From: Mobiluncus massiliensis
GTDB taxonomy: Bacteria; Actinomycetota; Actinomycetes; Actinomycetales; Actinomycetaceae
Direction of reading: 5' to 3'
Assembly: GCF_949769255.1 (NCBI RefSeq)
Contig: NZ_OX458329.1
Location: 1,612,001 to 1,676,000 of the forward strand
DNA: 64,000 nucleotides
Under the pieces are notes generated by a model. That model was not told the origin of the DNA. It made no database searches and saw only the letters and a list, made by a program, of their open reading frames with translations. The translations under genes were made by a program, and so were the position numbers. Positions 29,816 through 41,238 of this stretch are shown in pieces; the first letter of the stretch is position 1; each line of letters starts with the position of its first letter.

Positions 29816-30133
29816 CTAACTTAGAGGGCAGCCAACACAGTGAAGACGCTGTTGGTCACTCATGGAGGTTACTTCTCCCGGCACGCAAGCCCCGTGAGCA
29901 CAAGACGTGTTTACCGAGTTATTTCGGTTCGCCAACAGTCCCGTGCGGCGCAGGTGCTCTAAAAGCAGCTGCGCGTGTTCCACGCTCAACCCACTACGCC
30001 CCACCGCCGCTAAGAATGTAGAGCCTTGGCTCAGAGAGTCAATAAAGACCGCGGCACGAGATTCACCAGGCGCGCTCCGTAATGTTTTGCTCGCGGCCTG
30101 CATTGCGTATTTAGGGCCATCAGTGCTGTTCAT
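29816..30133 (-). CDS. FeoC-like winged-helix protein with C-terminal cysteines
   Basis: The 105-residue protein follows feoB by 9 bp. Its middle (QGSTFLAAVGRSGLSVEHAQ, then LLEHLRRTGLL) has a winged-helix look. The tail carries four cysteines in the arrangement Cx4C, 18 residues, Cx2C, which could bind an Fe-S cluster or metal. FeoC proteins are small winged-helix partners of FeoB, often with such cysteines, so FeoC-like is the best call from context and pattern. Sequence support beyond that is thin. Confidence 0.6.
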   Translation of the reverse strand: MNSTDGPKYAMQAASKTLRSAPGESRAAVFIDSLSQGSTFLAAVGRSGLSVEHAQLLLEHLRRTGLLANRNNSVNTSCAHGACVPGEVTSMSDQQRLHCVGCPLS

Positions 30134-30142
30134 AAGGTTATC

Positions 30143-32497
30143 TCAAACGAAGATGCGGCCTACTTGGAACACTGCTACGGCGAGCAGCCAGGCGATAATC
30201 AGCTGTACACCTACCGCCGCGAGGACGCGCTTCGCCCCCAGCTGACGCCACTGTTCGGCGACGGTAGCCAGACACGGGGTATAGGTCAAAACAAAAATCA
30301 GGAATGCTAGGGCAGCCACGGGGGCCGCCGCCGCGGAGCCTGCGGAATCGGTGAACGTTTCGCGGGTCAGTTCGCGCATAGTCGGGGTGGGGCTTCCGGC
30401 GTCTTGGGCAGCAGCTACGTCCTGTTCGGAAATATCGGCATCGGTGTAGGTCGCCGCCAGCGCGCCCAGCATGGTTTCTTTCGCGACAAACCCAGTTATC
30501 AGCGATCCCGTTAGGTGCCAGTCGCCGAAACCGGCGGGAGCAAACACAGGAGCTATCGCCGAAGCCGCCACCCCGTAAGCAGATTCATCGGCTGGCAGGG
30601 CATCCCCAAAACGGCCCTCACCGGTAACAGGCGTAACCATCAGGAGCCAAATCACGATGGTCATCACCACGATGACCTTACCCGCGCCCTTGAGAAAGGC
30701 CCAGGTGCGCTGCAAAGCTGAACGCACCAAAATGATGCCTCGAGGGGTCTGGTAAGCGGGAAGAACCAGCATCAGCGGCGCCCCGGCGGAAGCGCGCATG
30801 AACAGCGGACGCAACAGCAGCCCTCCCAAGACCACCATGACTATGGAGAGGAAGTACATCAACCACACCACTTCGGTGGCATGAGTACCAAAGAACACTT
30901 GGGCGATGAACATATAGACAATCATGCGCGCCGAACAGGTGATATACGGGGTGAGGATGACTGCCATCATGCGCTGGCGGGAATCCGGAACGGTACGCAG
31001 CGCCGCCAAAGTGGGAAGGTTACAGCCAAACCCCACAATGAAGGGCATGATGACACGGCCGTCTAAACCAATAGCACGCATCATGCGGTCACCCAGGAAG
31101 GCAACGCGAGCCATATAACCGGAGTCCTCCATGACGGCTATGGCGGCGAACATGACCAGCATCAGCGGAGCGAAAGACAGTACAACCCCCACGCCGGTCA
31201 ACAGTCCGTTTATCAATAAACCCTGTAAAATCGGGTTATCCCAGCCCATCCATGTCAACCAAGTCAATGCCCCATCGGCTAGAGAGGGGGCATGAAACAC
31301 TGTGATGTCCTGGCCAGGAACTCCGATGGAGGTAAATGGCACCTTGAGAAGCTGGGCGGGAATCGTGAAGTCCCAGCCGCCGACAGCATCAAAAATCCCT
31401 TCAAGAGGATCTTGAAAAATCGCCGCGAACGTATTGGCTAGCCAAAACACCACGTACATAGCCAACATGAAAAGCAAAGTACCGGCAAAAGGATTGAGCA
31501 GCACCCGATCGACTTTGTCCGAGCGCGTCGCCCGCGGAACTTCGATACGTTCCTGACGCAAACCGGATTCGATATTTTCAATCCAGTCAAAAAGCAAAGC
31601 TGCCCGCTGCGTTTCTTCCATTGGTTCGGTGATTAGCTCTGGAAACGGGCGACTCGATGGTTCACCCGGTTGACAATTTATCCCGCCGCAGGGGTTGAGG
31701 CTTGCGGAAATGTCTTGGGTCAAGCGGCCAGAGCCGTTCTCGCTCTCGGCCTCAACTGGCGCGGGCGTCCTGGACAGTAAGGCTTTGGCCGCCGTGACTG
31801 CCGCCTGGTTGTAACCGGGGGCATTAACATCCCAGGGCAAACCGCTGAGGTAAGTCGGATTCTGCAATGCCGCGGCAATGAGTCGTGTCGCGTCCTGCAA
31901 ACCTTCGCCGGTCCGCGGATTCATCGTCGCTACGGGGACTCCCAGCAGACAGGACAGATTATCCGCGTCAATAGCCTCATCGCTCTGCGCGGCAACGTCC
32001 TGCATGGTCAGGATGACCGCAACCGGTAGACCGGTCTGGGCTACCTGAGCCAACAGGTACAAGGAGCGCGACAGTGCGCTGGCGTCTAAGAGGGTTACGA
32101 CAAGGTCGATTCCTCCGTCGTCTCGTCCGATGTCGGTTATCGAACCGGGTTGTCCCGCCAAAGTTTGCACTACCACGGACTCATCAGGAGAGTTGGGCAC
32201 CAGCGAGTACGTTCCGGGGGTGTCGATAAAACGCACCCCCAACGACTTATTGAAACCGGTAAAGACTTCTACCGTGGTTCCGGGTGCATTCACGACCGTT
32301 TGATGCATTCCGGTCAGGGTGTTAAACAGCGAAGATTTCCCCACATTGGGGTTTCCTACCAAGACCACGTTGGTGGTTTCGCGCTTGGGCAGGTAAACAC
32401 GATGTGTTTGCGCGACGGCCATTGTGGTTGAGAAATCGGCAGATTCGGGCGGTACGGGATTGCATTTGGGGCAGCTCATCGGATGTTTACTCTCCAT
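30143..32497 (-). CDS. feoB: Ferrous iron transporter FeoB
   Basis: The 784-residue membrane protein imports Fe2+. The N-terminal G domain has G1 GNPNVGKSSLFN and G3 DTPGTYSL, but the G4 position reads LTMQD where most FeoB proteins have NxxD, so guanine recognition may differ. A cytoplasmic helical domain follows, then about ten membrane segments with the Gate motifs. The N-terminus has a CxxC pair (MSCPKC) from residue 7. The start overlaps the end of feoA by 11 bp; an ATG at 32479 is the alternative. Confidence 0.95.
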   Translation of the reverse strand: MESKHPMSCPKCNPVPPESADFSTTMAVAQTHRVYLPKRETTNVVLVGNPNVGKSSLFNTLTGMHQTVVNAPGTTVEVFTGFNKSLGVRFIDTPGTYSLVPNSPDESVVVQTLAGQPGSITDIGRDDGGIDLVVTLLDASALSRSLYLLAQVAQTGLPVAVILTMQDVAAQSDEAIDADNLSCLLGVPVATMNPRTGEGLQDATRLIAAALQNPTYLSGLPWDVNAPGYNQAAVTAAKALLSRTPAPVEAESENGSGRLTQDISASLNPCGGINCQPGEPSSRPFPELITEPMEETQRAALLFDWIENIESGLRQERIEVPRATRSDKVDRVLLNPFAGTLLFMLAMYVVFWLANTFAAIFQDPLEGIFDAVGGWDFTIPAQLLKVPFTSIGVPGQDITVFHAPSLADGALTWLTWMGWDNPILQGLLINGLLTGVGVVLSFAPLMLVMFAAIAVMEDSGYMARVAFLGDRMMRAIGLDGRVIMPFIVGFGCNLPTLAALRTVPDSRQRMMAVILTPYITCSARMIVYMFIAQVFFGTHATEVVWLMYFLSIVMVVLGGLLLRPLFMRASAGAPLMLVLPAYQTPRGIILVRSALQRTWAFLKGAGKVIVVMTIVIWLLMVTPVTGEGRFGDALPADESAYGVAASAIAPVFAPAGFGDWHLTGSLITGFVAKETMLGALAATYTDADISEQDVAAAQDAGSPTPTMRELTRETFTDSAGSAAAAPVAALAFLIFVLTYTPCLATVAEQWRQLGAKRVLAAVGVQLIIAWLLAVAVFQVGRIFV

Positions 32498-32876
32498 TTT
32501 CTGCCGCGAGGATATCTTTCGGGGAGTCCTCGAGGTGCGCCGTGATGCCGCAGGCCGCCAAACGGGGCGCGAATTGCGGCGAAAGGTCGTGGAGAGCTAA
32601 CGCAGCTTCGAGGGCGGCCTTTTCCTGGTCCAAACCGAGCTTTTGCGCAAACTGGATGCAGGGCCGCACCAAAGCGGTCTTGGCAAAACCGCGATCCACC
32701 GCCAAACGAGTCCCTCGTACGAAGAGGACGCGACCCCCAAAAGCACCCTTTTGTGTGACTGTGAAACGCGTGCCGGGACGCAGACCGAGCTCGTGAATCC
32801 GCCCACAGAATCTGTTGTCGCACCCTAAATCCACCATAATCATAGGGACCCCAACAGGACATTCACACAATTTCAC
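32487..32876 (-). CDS. feoA: FeoA-type protein with C-terminal extension
   Basis: The 129-residue protein begins with the SH3-like FeoA domain (about 1-75): MVDLGCDNRFCGRIHELGLR, then VLFVRGTRLAVDRGFAKTALVR. FeoA works with FeoB at the membrane. About 50 extra Ala-rich residues follow, longer than the usual 75-90 residue FeoA. The GTG start has no ribosome site, and TAGGCT ends seven bases upstream, which suggests a leaderless transcript. The DtxR-like box lies across that -10. Confidence 0.9.
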   Translation of the reverse strand: MKLCECPVGVPMIMVDLGCDNRFCGRIHELGLRPGTRFTVTQKGAFGGRVLFVRGTRLAVDRGFAKTALVRPCIQFAQKLGLDQEKAALEAALALHDLSPQFAPRLAACGITAHLEDSPKDILAAENGE

Positions 32877-32895
32877 GAAACTAAGCCTAACCTAG
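32877..32895 (-). promoter_or_regulatory. DtxR/IdeR-like iron box over the feo promoter
   Basis: On the minus strand CTAGGTTAGGCTTAGTTTC matches the 19-bp DtxR/IdeR consensus (TWAGGTTAGSCTAACCTWA) at 14 positions, with the left half nearly perfect. It directly precedes the feoA start and covers the -10 box. Iron-dependent repression of feo is the inference. Confidence 0.55.
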
Positions 32896-32946
32896 CTAAA
32901 ATCTTTTTTCAACAATTGTCTTTCGTTATTAAAACCCGTCCTTCCT

Positions 32947-32998
32947 AAAACCGCTGGTGCCGGGCCCTTGACGGAACCCGGCACCAAAAATGCGGTTT
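32947..32998. terminator. Terminator after the pyruvate phosphate dikinase gene
   Basis: TGGTGCCGGG (32955-32964) pairs with CCCGGCACCA (32977-32986), and an outer AAACCGC/GCGGTTT pairing extends the hairpin. On the minus strand the hairpin ends with AGCGGTTTT, just past the dikinase stop. Confidence 0.6.
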
Positions 32999-33018
32999 AT
33001 TTAATTGGAGGCTGCGGA

Positions 33019-35751
33019 CTACTCCACACCTTGCGTGGCGGACTCGTCCCACTTCAGATGTTCCGCAGCGGCGCGACCCGCCTCGAGGCGAGCCACCGGC
33101 ACCCGGAACGGCGAACAGGACACGTAATCCAGCCCGACCTGGTGGAAGAAGTGAATCGAAATCGGATCGCCACCGTGCTCACCACAGATACCCATCGGCA
33201 GATTCGGTTTGGTGGACCGTCCGCGCTTCACACCTTCGGCGACAACGCGACCCACCCCGTGGGTGTCGATGGATTCGAACGGGGAAACCCCGAAGATTCC
33301 GGCTTCCACGTACTGCGGGAAGAACACGCCTTCCACGTCGTCACGGCTGAATCCCCAAGTAGTTTGGGTCAGGTCGTTGGTGCCAAAGCTAAAGAACTCG
33401 GCTTCCTTGGCGATGGTGTCAGCGGTCATGGCGGCACGCGGCAACTCAATCATGCAGCCCACCGGGACATCAAAGGTAACGCCGTATTCACCCTGAACCT
33501 GAGCAATGATCTCCTCGGCTTCATCACGCACCAGCTGGAGCTCACGAATGGAACCAATCAGCGGAACCATAATCTCCGGATGCGGGTCCAAGCCCTCCTT
33601 CTTTAACTCGCAAGCCGCCGAAACCAGCGCCTTCATCTGCATCTTAAACAAGCCCGGCAGGTAAATACCCAGGCGGACGCCGCGCAGACCCAGCATCGGG
33701 TTTTCCTCATGCATCCGGCGCACGGCCTCCAACATATGCTGGTCTTCCTCCGAGAGCGCCCCGCCCTGAGCTTTCGCCACCGCGTTCTTAATTTCCAGAG
33801 TCGTCAAGTCCGGCAGGAACTCGTGCAGCGGCGGGTCAATGAGACGAACGGTCATATGCTTGCCGTCCATAATCTTAAGCATTTCCTTAAAGTCGCCCTT
33901 TTGTAGCGGCTCCAAGGCGTCCAGGGCACGTTGACGTTCCTCGGACCCTTCTGGGGAGAGAATGAGTTTCTCTACCAGAGGACGGCGATCGCCGAGGAAC
34001 ATATGCTCGGTACGGCACAAGCCGATACCTTCCGCACCAAAGTCCAAAGCCCGCTGGGTGTCTGCCGGGGTATCGGCGTTGGTGCGCACCACCAGGCGGC
34101 GAACTTCATCAGCGTGGGTCATCAACCGATCGACTGCCTTAATCAAGTCTTTCTCATCTTCGGTGGCCGAAGCATCCAAACCGGCCTGCAGCCCGTGAGA
34201 AAGATAAGTGGTGACAGGGGAATCCTGCACCGGAACCGCGCCGAGGAACACCTCGCCGGTGCCGCCGTCAATGGAGATTTCATCCCCCTCGTGCAGGACA
34301 GTGTCCCCCACGGTAGCGGTCTTGGCAGCTTGGTCAACCACGATGGTTTCCGCCCCGACCACACAGGTCTTGCCCATGCCACGAGCCACTACCGCGGCGT
34401 GGGAAGTCTTGCCACCGCGGCTGGTCAACACGCCCGCAGCCGCAACCATACCCCGCAGGTCGTCAGGGTTCGTCTCGCGACGCACCAGGATGCACGGCAC
34501 TCCCGCGTTAGCGGAAGCCTCGGCAGCATCGTTATCAAAGACAATCTTGCCCACCGCAGCACCGGGAGACGCGGCCATACCCTTGGTGAACACCTCCGGC
34601 TTACCGGACATGTCAAACATCGGGAACATCAAGTTTTGCAGCTGTTCGCCAGTGACCCGCAGCAGAGCTTCATCGGTGGTAATCAAACCTTCATCAACCA
34701 GCTGGGTGGCGATTCGGAAAGCCGCGGCCGGGGTACGTTTGCCCACGCGCACCTGCAGCATCCACAGCTTGCCGCGTTCAATGGTGAACTCGATATCGCA
34801 CATATCCTCGTAGTGGGTTTCGAGCTTCCGCATGATACCCAACAGTTCGTCATAGGACTGTTTGTCGTGCCCCTCCAGGTCTTTCAGGGTTTCAGTGTTG
34901 CGGATACCGGCCACCACGTCCTCACCCTGAGCGTTCATGAGGATGTCGCCATACACCCCCGGACGGCCCGAGGAGGGGTCACGGGTGAAGCACACCCCGG
35001 TGCCGGAGTCCTCGCCCATATTGCCGAATACCATGGTCACAATGTTGACGGCGGTGCCCAAGTCGTGAGGAATCCGCTCGCGGCGACGATAGATGCGAGC
35101 GCGTTCAGAGTTCCAGGAACGGAACACGGCTTCAATCGCCATGTCCATCTGGGTGCGCGGATCTTGCGGGAACGGCTTGCCGGTCTGGGCCTCAACGATT
35201 TCTTTGAACTGCGCGGTGAGTTCTTTCAGGTCGCTGGCATTCAAATCGGTGTCTGCCTTAGCTCCGCGGTTCTTTTTCATGTTATCCAACGCATCGGAGA
35301 ACAGGTCGCCATCAATATCCTGCACGGTCTTGCCGAACATTTGAATCAAGCGACGGTACGAATCCCAAGCGAAACGGTCACTGCCGGCTACCTTGGCCAG
35401 GCCTTCCACGGATTTGTCGTTCAGACCGACGTTCAAAACGGTTTCCATCATGCCGGGCATGGAGAACTTTGCGCCAGAACGCACCGACACCAACAGCGGG
35501 TCCTCAGCCGCACCCAACTCGCGACCAACGGTTTCTTCTACTTCACGCAAAGCCTTGGTGACCTGCACGGTAGTTTCCTCCGGGACTTTACCTTCCTTCA
35601 GGTAAGCTCGGCAGGCATCGGTAGTGATTGTAAATCCCGGGGGAACCGGCAACCCGAGGTTGCTCATCTCCGCCAGGTTTGCACCCTTGCCACCCAACAG
35701 GTCCTTCTGATCCTTATTGCCTTCTGCAAAACGGTAAACGAATTTGGGCAT
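33019..35751 (-). CDS. ppdK: Pyruvate phosphate dikinase
   Basis: The 910-residue enzyme interconverts pyruvate, ATP and phosphate with PEP, AMP and pyrophosphate. It has the N-terminal nucleotide-binding domain (DLLGGKGANLAEMSNLGLPV), the swivelling phospho-His domain with GGKTSHAAVVARGMGK, and the C-terminal PEP/pyruvate barrel ending with the catalytic Cys in GICGEHGGDP. The length suits the bacterial enzyme. TTGGAGGC precedes the ATG and TAGGAT lies upstream as a possible -10. It stands alone with terminators on both sides. Confidence 0.97.
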   Translation of the reverse strand: MPKFVYRFAEGNKDQKDLLGGKGANLAEMSNLGLPVPPGFTITTDACRAYLKEGKVPEETTVQVTKALREVEETVGRELGAAEDPLLVSVRSGAKFSMPGMMETVLNVGLNDKSVEGLAKVAGSDRFAWDSYRRLIQMFGKTVQDIDGDLFSDALDNMKKNRGAKADTDLNASDLKELTAQFKEIVEAQTGKPFPQDPRTQMDMAIEAVFRSWNSERARIYRRRERIPHDLGTAVNIVTMVFGNMGEDSGTGVCFTRDPSSGRPGVYGDILMNAQGEDVVAGIRNTETLKDLEGHDKQSYDELLGIMRKLETHYEDMCDIEFTIERGKLWMLQVRVGKRTPAAAFRIATQLVDEGLITTDEALLRVTGEQLQNLMFPMFDMSGKPEVFTKGMAASPGAAVGKIVFDNDAAEASANAGVPCILVRRETNPDDLRGMVAAAGVLTSRGGKTSHAAVVARGMGKTCVVGAETIVVDQAAKTATVGDTVLHEGDEISIDGGTGEVFLGAVPVQDSPVTTYLSHGLQAGLDASATEDEKDLIKAVDRLMTHADEVRRLVVRTNADTPADTQRALDFGAEGIGLCRTEHMFLGDRRPLVEKLILSPEGSEERQRALDALEPLQKGDFKEMLKIMDGKHMTVRLIDPPLHEFLPDLTTLEIKNAVAKAQGGALSEEDQHMLEAVRRMHEENPMLGLRGVRLGIYLPGLFKMQMKALVSAACELKKEGLDPHPEIMVPLIGSIRELQLVRDEAEEIIAQVQGEYGVTFDVPVGCMIELPRAAMTADTIAKEAEFFSFGTNDLTQTTWGFSRDDVEGVFFPQYVEAGIFGVSPFESIDTHGVGRVVAEGVKRGRSTKPNLPMGICGEHGGDPISIHFFHQVGLDYVSCSPFRVPVARLEAGRAAAEHLKWDESATQGVE

Positions 35752-35950
35752 GTGTTAAGCCTCCAACTTTTTCGAACTATCTGCGCACCACGCGCCAAAA
35801 CCATCCTAGCAATATTTCCCTCCTCACTCACACCGCCCTATTCGCGCCCCCTCACGGGTTTCGCCACGTCTCGAGCCGGTACAGCCCAACGTCCTAAACG
35901 GTTTAATCTCCCCTTGGTCGCGCTGTAAAACGGGAACGCCGGAAAATGCG

Positions 35951-35988
35951 GCAGGTTCCCCTCCCGCGACAACGGACGAGGAACCTGC
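35951..35988 (-). terminator. Probable terminator of the sigma-factor partner gene
   Basis: GCAGGTTCC (35951-35959) pairs with GGAACCTGC (35980-35988) around a 20-base loop. On the minus strand GCATTTTCC follows. It lies downstream of the gene that ends at 36031. Confidence 0.45.
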
Positions 35989-36030
35989 TTGATTGAAAGG
36001 AACAAATATAAAAGATTTTTGTAAACGGGC

Positions 36031-37674
36031 TTATTCCGCTACTGCCAAGACGGTCCAGACCCGCCCCTGAGCGTCAGTCAATAGATAGACCGGCATGTCC
36101 AATATGGAACCGTCCTTTTGCTTGACTGGCTGACTAATCAGCCGGGCACTCACCAAGTCGATTTTGCCGTCAATCTTGGCTGGCAAACCCTTTTGGTTGC
36201 GTACATCCAAAGGACCATACTTCGGGTCGTTGAGGCGCTGCACCGCCTGAGCCTCAGAAATGACCTTGTACTCGCCAATCTTCGTTTCCTTGCCCAGATT
36301 GGCGCGAATCGAAGCCACTCCTGTTTCTGAAACCACGGCTTTCCAGTTTTGGGCTTGTGCTTGACCGGGCATCTTAACCGGGACGCTCACCGTGGTCAGA
36401 CCATCTTTCTGGCTGGTTCCTGCCGAGCGGCTCATCACGGTAGCGCCGAGGGAAGCCGCCACTTTCTCAACTTGGGCAATGGCTGTCTCAGAAGAGGGCG
36501 CGTTGCCCACCACTTTCATGACACAGGGTGTCGGGCCGGGTGAAGGGTTTTGGGTCGATTGGGGCTCAACGGACTCCACCGGGGAAGACCCGGAAGGATC
36601 CGTAGTTTCAGCCACAATCAGCAATACCTGCAGTTGCCCTACCTCGACAGCCGTCCCCGGCAAGTTGACGGTATCAGAGGTTTCCACGTTGCGCGGAGCT
36701 CCCGCTGTGTTGGGGTGGCTCGGTTCCGGCCCATCGGGACGCACGGCCGGCGGGACCGTCTCCGTCGGAGTTTCAGTCGGAGTTGGGGTCCACTTCGGAG
36801 TCGGTGTCGGTGTGATCTCAATCGGGTCACTAGGTTCCGAAGGGGTGGTACTGGGAGTACTAGGGGTACTCGGGGTAGCGGGGTTATTGGGGCTCGGAGA
36901 GGAGTTCCCCGAGGGATTCTTGGTCGCGTCGGGATTTGGCAGCTCTACAGTGCCGTCTCCGGGCTTCACCGGTACGCATTCCATCCGCACCGCGGAGGGA
37001 TTATCAAAGCTCAAAGAGGTCAGCTGACCCACGGTGACCGTCAAGGTCGCCCCTTTGGTGTCAGTAACCGTAAACCCGGCGCCGCTCTTTTTAACGGAAC
37101 CTTTCATCCCCAAAGAGTCTGCGACTTTTTGGACTTGACCAGCGGATACTTTGGCACCTTTCCCGACCCGCGAAATCGGGGCTTTGGTAGGAACCGTGGA
37201 AAAATTGCCCGTCGCTACGAACTCAACATCGCCGATGTGTTCCAAACGCTGACTGGCTCCGGGTATCACAGTCTCAGAACCGGCGGCGATAATAAGCGGC
37301 CCATCCGTAACCACGACACCGTCATCTTGACTGGGCACATCACCCGGTTCGCCGGGTGAAAGCACGCTCCACCCGGTGAAACCTACCACCGTTGCAGCCG
37401 CAGCCGCGCTCAAACCAACCAGCCAGTTGCGCCGCACTGCCAAGCTGTGACGCCGCACCGCCAGAGAAACGACTTCCGCCACCGGGGCCTGGGCATCCGC
37501 TGCCTCCACCGGAACCACGTGCGTGGGCGGTTGAGCCTCAAAAGCCAGACCTTCGGACTCCATCTGCGCAGCAACCTTAGCGCGCAAAGAATCCAAATTG
37601 ACGGGCAGAGTCCGGGCAGGGTCGAGTGAGCGCAGAGCCTCCAGCCCGCTCATCTCATTTTCGTGGTTGTCCAC
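36031..37674 (-). CDS. Single-pass membrane protein beside an ECF sigma factor (candidate anti-sigma/sensor)
   Basis: The 547-residue protein has a cytoplasmic N-terminus (about 1-82), one membrane segment at about 84-105, and a large extracytoplasmic part with a Pro/Thr/Ser/Glu repeat linker at roughly 260-320. The N-terminus (EALRSLDPARTLPVNLDSLR) has the feel of actinobacterial proteins coded after ECF sigma factors. I see no canonical zinc anti-sigma motif, so the anti-sigma role is inferred from topology and position. The GTG start at 37674 is tentative, and an ATG lies at 37653. Confidence 0.6.
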   Translation of the reverse strand: MDNHENEMSGLEALRSLDPARTLPVNLDSLRAKVAAQMESEGLAFEAQPPTHVVPVEAADAQAPVAEVVSLAVRRHSLAVRRNWLVGLSAAAAATVVGFTGWSVLSPGEPGDVPSQDDGVVVTDGPLIIAAGSETVIPGASQRLEHIGDVEFVATGNFSTVPTKAPISRVGKGAKVSAGQVQKVADSLGMKGSVKKSGAGFTVTDTKGATLTVTVGQLTSLSFDNPSAVRMECVPVKPGDGTVELPNPDATKNPSGNSSPSPNNPATPSTPSTPSTTPSEPSDPIEITPTPTPKWTPTPTETPTETVPPAVRPDGPEPSHPNTAGAPRNVETSDTVNLPGTAVEVGQLQVLLIVAETTDPSGSSPVESVEPQSTQNPSPGPTPCVMKVVGNAPSSETAIAQVEKVAASLGATVMSRSAGTSQKDGLTTVSVPVKMPGQAQAQNWKAVVSETGVASIRANLGKETKIGEYKVISEAQAVQRLNDPKYGPLDVRNQKGLPAKIDGKIDLVSARLISQPVKQKDGSILDMPVYLLTDAQGRVWTVLAVAE

Positions 37675-37747
37675 TTCCCCGTCCTTCTTCTGGGCGGTAA
37701 TCGTTGTGATTACCGTATTTTGTCGTTCTATTTATTCAAGATTGGCT

Positions 37748-37784
37748 GGTCGAAACCGTCCTCAGGCCCGGCGCAGTTTCGACC
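37748..37784. other. Inverted repeat between sigma factor and partner gene
   Basis: GGTCGAAAC (37748-37756) and GTTTCGACC (37776-37784) form a 9-bp perfect stem around 19 bases, in the 154-bp gap between the sigma gene and its partner. It could tune read-through or bind a regulator. Confidence 0.35.
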
Positions 37785-37828
37785 TTGCAACATATACATG
37801 TAACTGGCCTGGCGTTTCTTACACTTTT

Positions 37829-38329
37829 TTAAGAAGTATTTTTTTCAATTGCTTCCTCCAGCCGTTTTCGCGCCCGAGACAAGGCTGCATCCGCGGCCGA
37901 ACGGCTCACTCCCAGGTATTGCGCTAAGGCAACGCCACTCAGCCCTTCCCACGCGACCGCCAAGATAATCTCGCGGTCACGTTCACTGAGGCTCAGCAGG
38001 GCAGCTCGCATTCCCTGATCCTCAATAACGAGTTGAGCCGGGTCGGAAAAATCGGTGGAATCCAAGTTTTCCTGGTTATCTCCCATCGGCAGGGACTTCT
38101 TTTTGCGGTACCAGTTAGCCAAGGTCAAGCCGGCGGTTTTGTACAGCCAGGGCAGTTCGGCTCCATCGGGGACCTCGGTTTTTTTCTTCCACATCACGGT
38201 AAAGACTTCGGCAGCGAGGTCCTCGGCATCGCTATAGGCTCCGCGTCTATAGAGAAATCGCACTATGGCCGTGCTGTGCTCCGCAAATACCCGCTCAAAC
38301 CACTGTTCATCGTGGATAGCGGTGGACAT
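37829..38329 (-). CDS. ECF-type RNA polymerase sigma factor
   Basis: The 166-residue protein has region 2 (RFLYRRGAYSDAEDLAAEVFTVMWKK, shown in part: YSDAEDLAAEVFTVMW) and region 4 with the helix-turn-helix LSGVALAQYLGVSRSAADAALS. It directs RNA polymerase to a small stress regulon. I set the start at 38329, where GGGAGAGG lies upstream. The longer frame to 38359 has no ribosome site. The next gene downstream is the likely membrane regulator. Confidence 0.9.
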   Translation of the reverse strand: MSTAIHDEQWFERVFAEHSTAIVRFLYRRGAYSDAEDLAAEVFTVMWKKKTEVPDGAELPWLYKTAGLTLANWYRKKKSLPMGDNQENLDSTDFSDPAQLVIEDQGMRAALLSLSERDREIILAVAWEGLSGVALAQYLGVSRSAADAALSRARKRLEEAIEKNTS

Positions 38330-38506
38330 ACGTTCGGCCTCTCCCTTGACGCTGCACAAAAATAGTTAACTCATACGAATATACCCCGTAACGTGCTCAT
38401 CCAGGAACCCATCACTGGTTTGAATCTGAAAAGAATCGGACCTGGCGTTGGGGGTAAATGCTTCGCGGGCCCGCCGGGGCGGACCCGCGTGTTGGCATCG
38501 AGACGT

Positions 38507-41167
<2,661 letters not shown>

Positions 41168-41199
41168 TCCCTTTTACACTCGTAACCAATTTATGCCCC

Positions 41200-41216
41200 C
41201 GCGTCATGAAAACGCG
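41200..41216. promoter_or_regulatory. Inverted repeat upstream of clpC
   Basis: CGCGT (41200-41204) and ACGCG (41212-41216) are separated by seven bases, just upstream of a -10-like CATAAAT on the minus strand. The place fits an operator for a clp regulator such as ClgR, but I cannot match a consensus. Confidence 0.35.
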
Positions 41217-41238
41217 ACCGTGTTCACTACCGGCTAAT

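Noticed and set aside
33931-35928. Long plus-strand open frame of 665 codons
   Set aside because: It is antisense to the pyruvate phosphate dikinase gene and has no ribosome site or recognisable domain.
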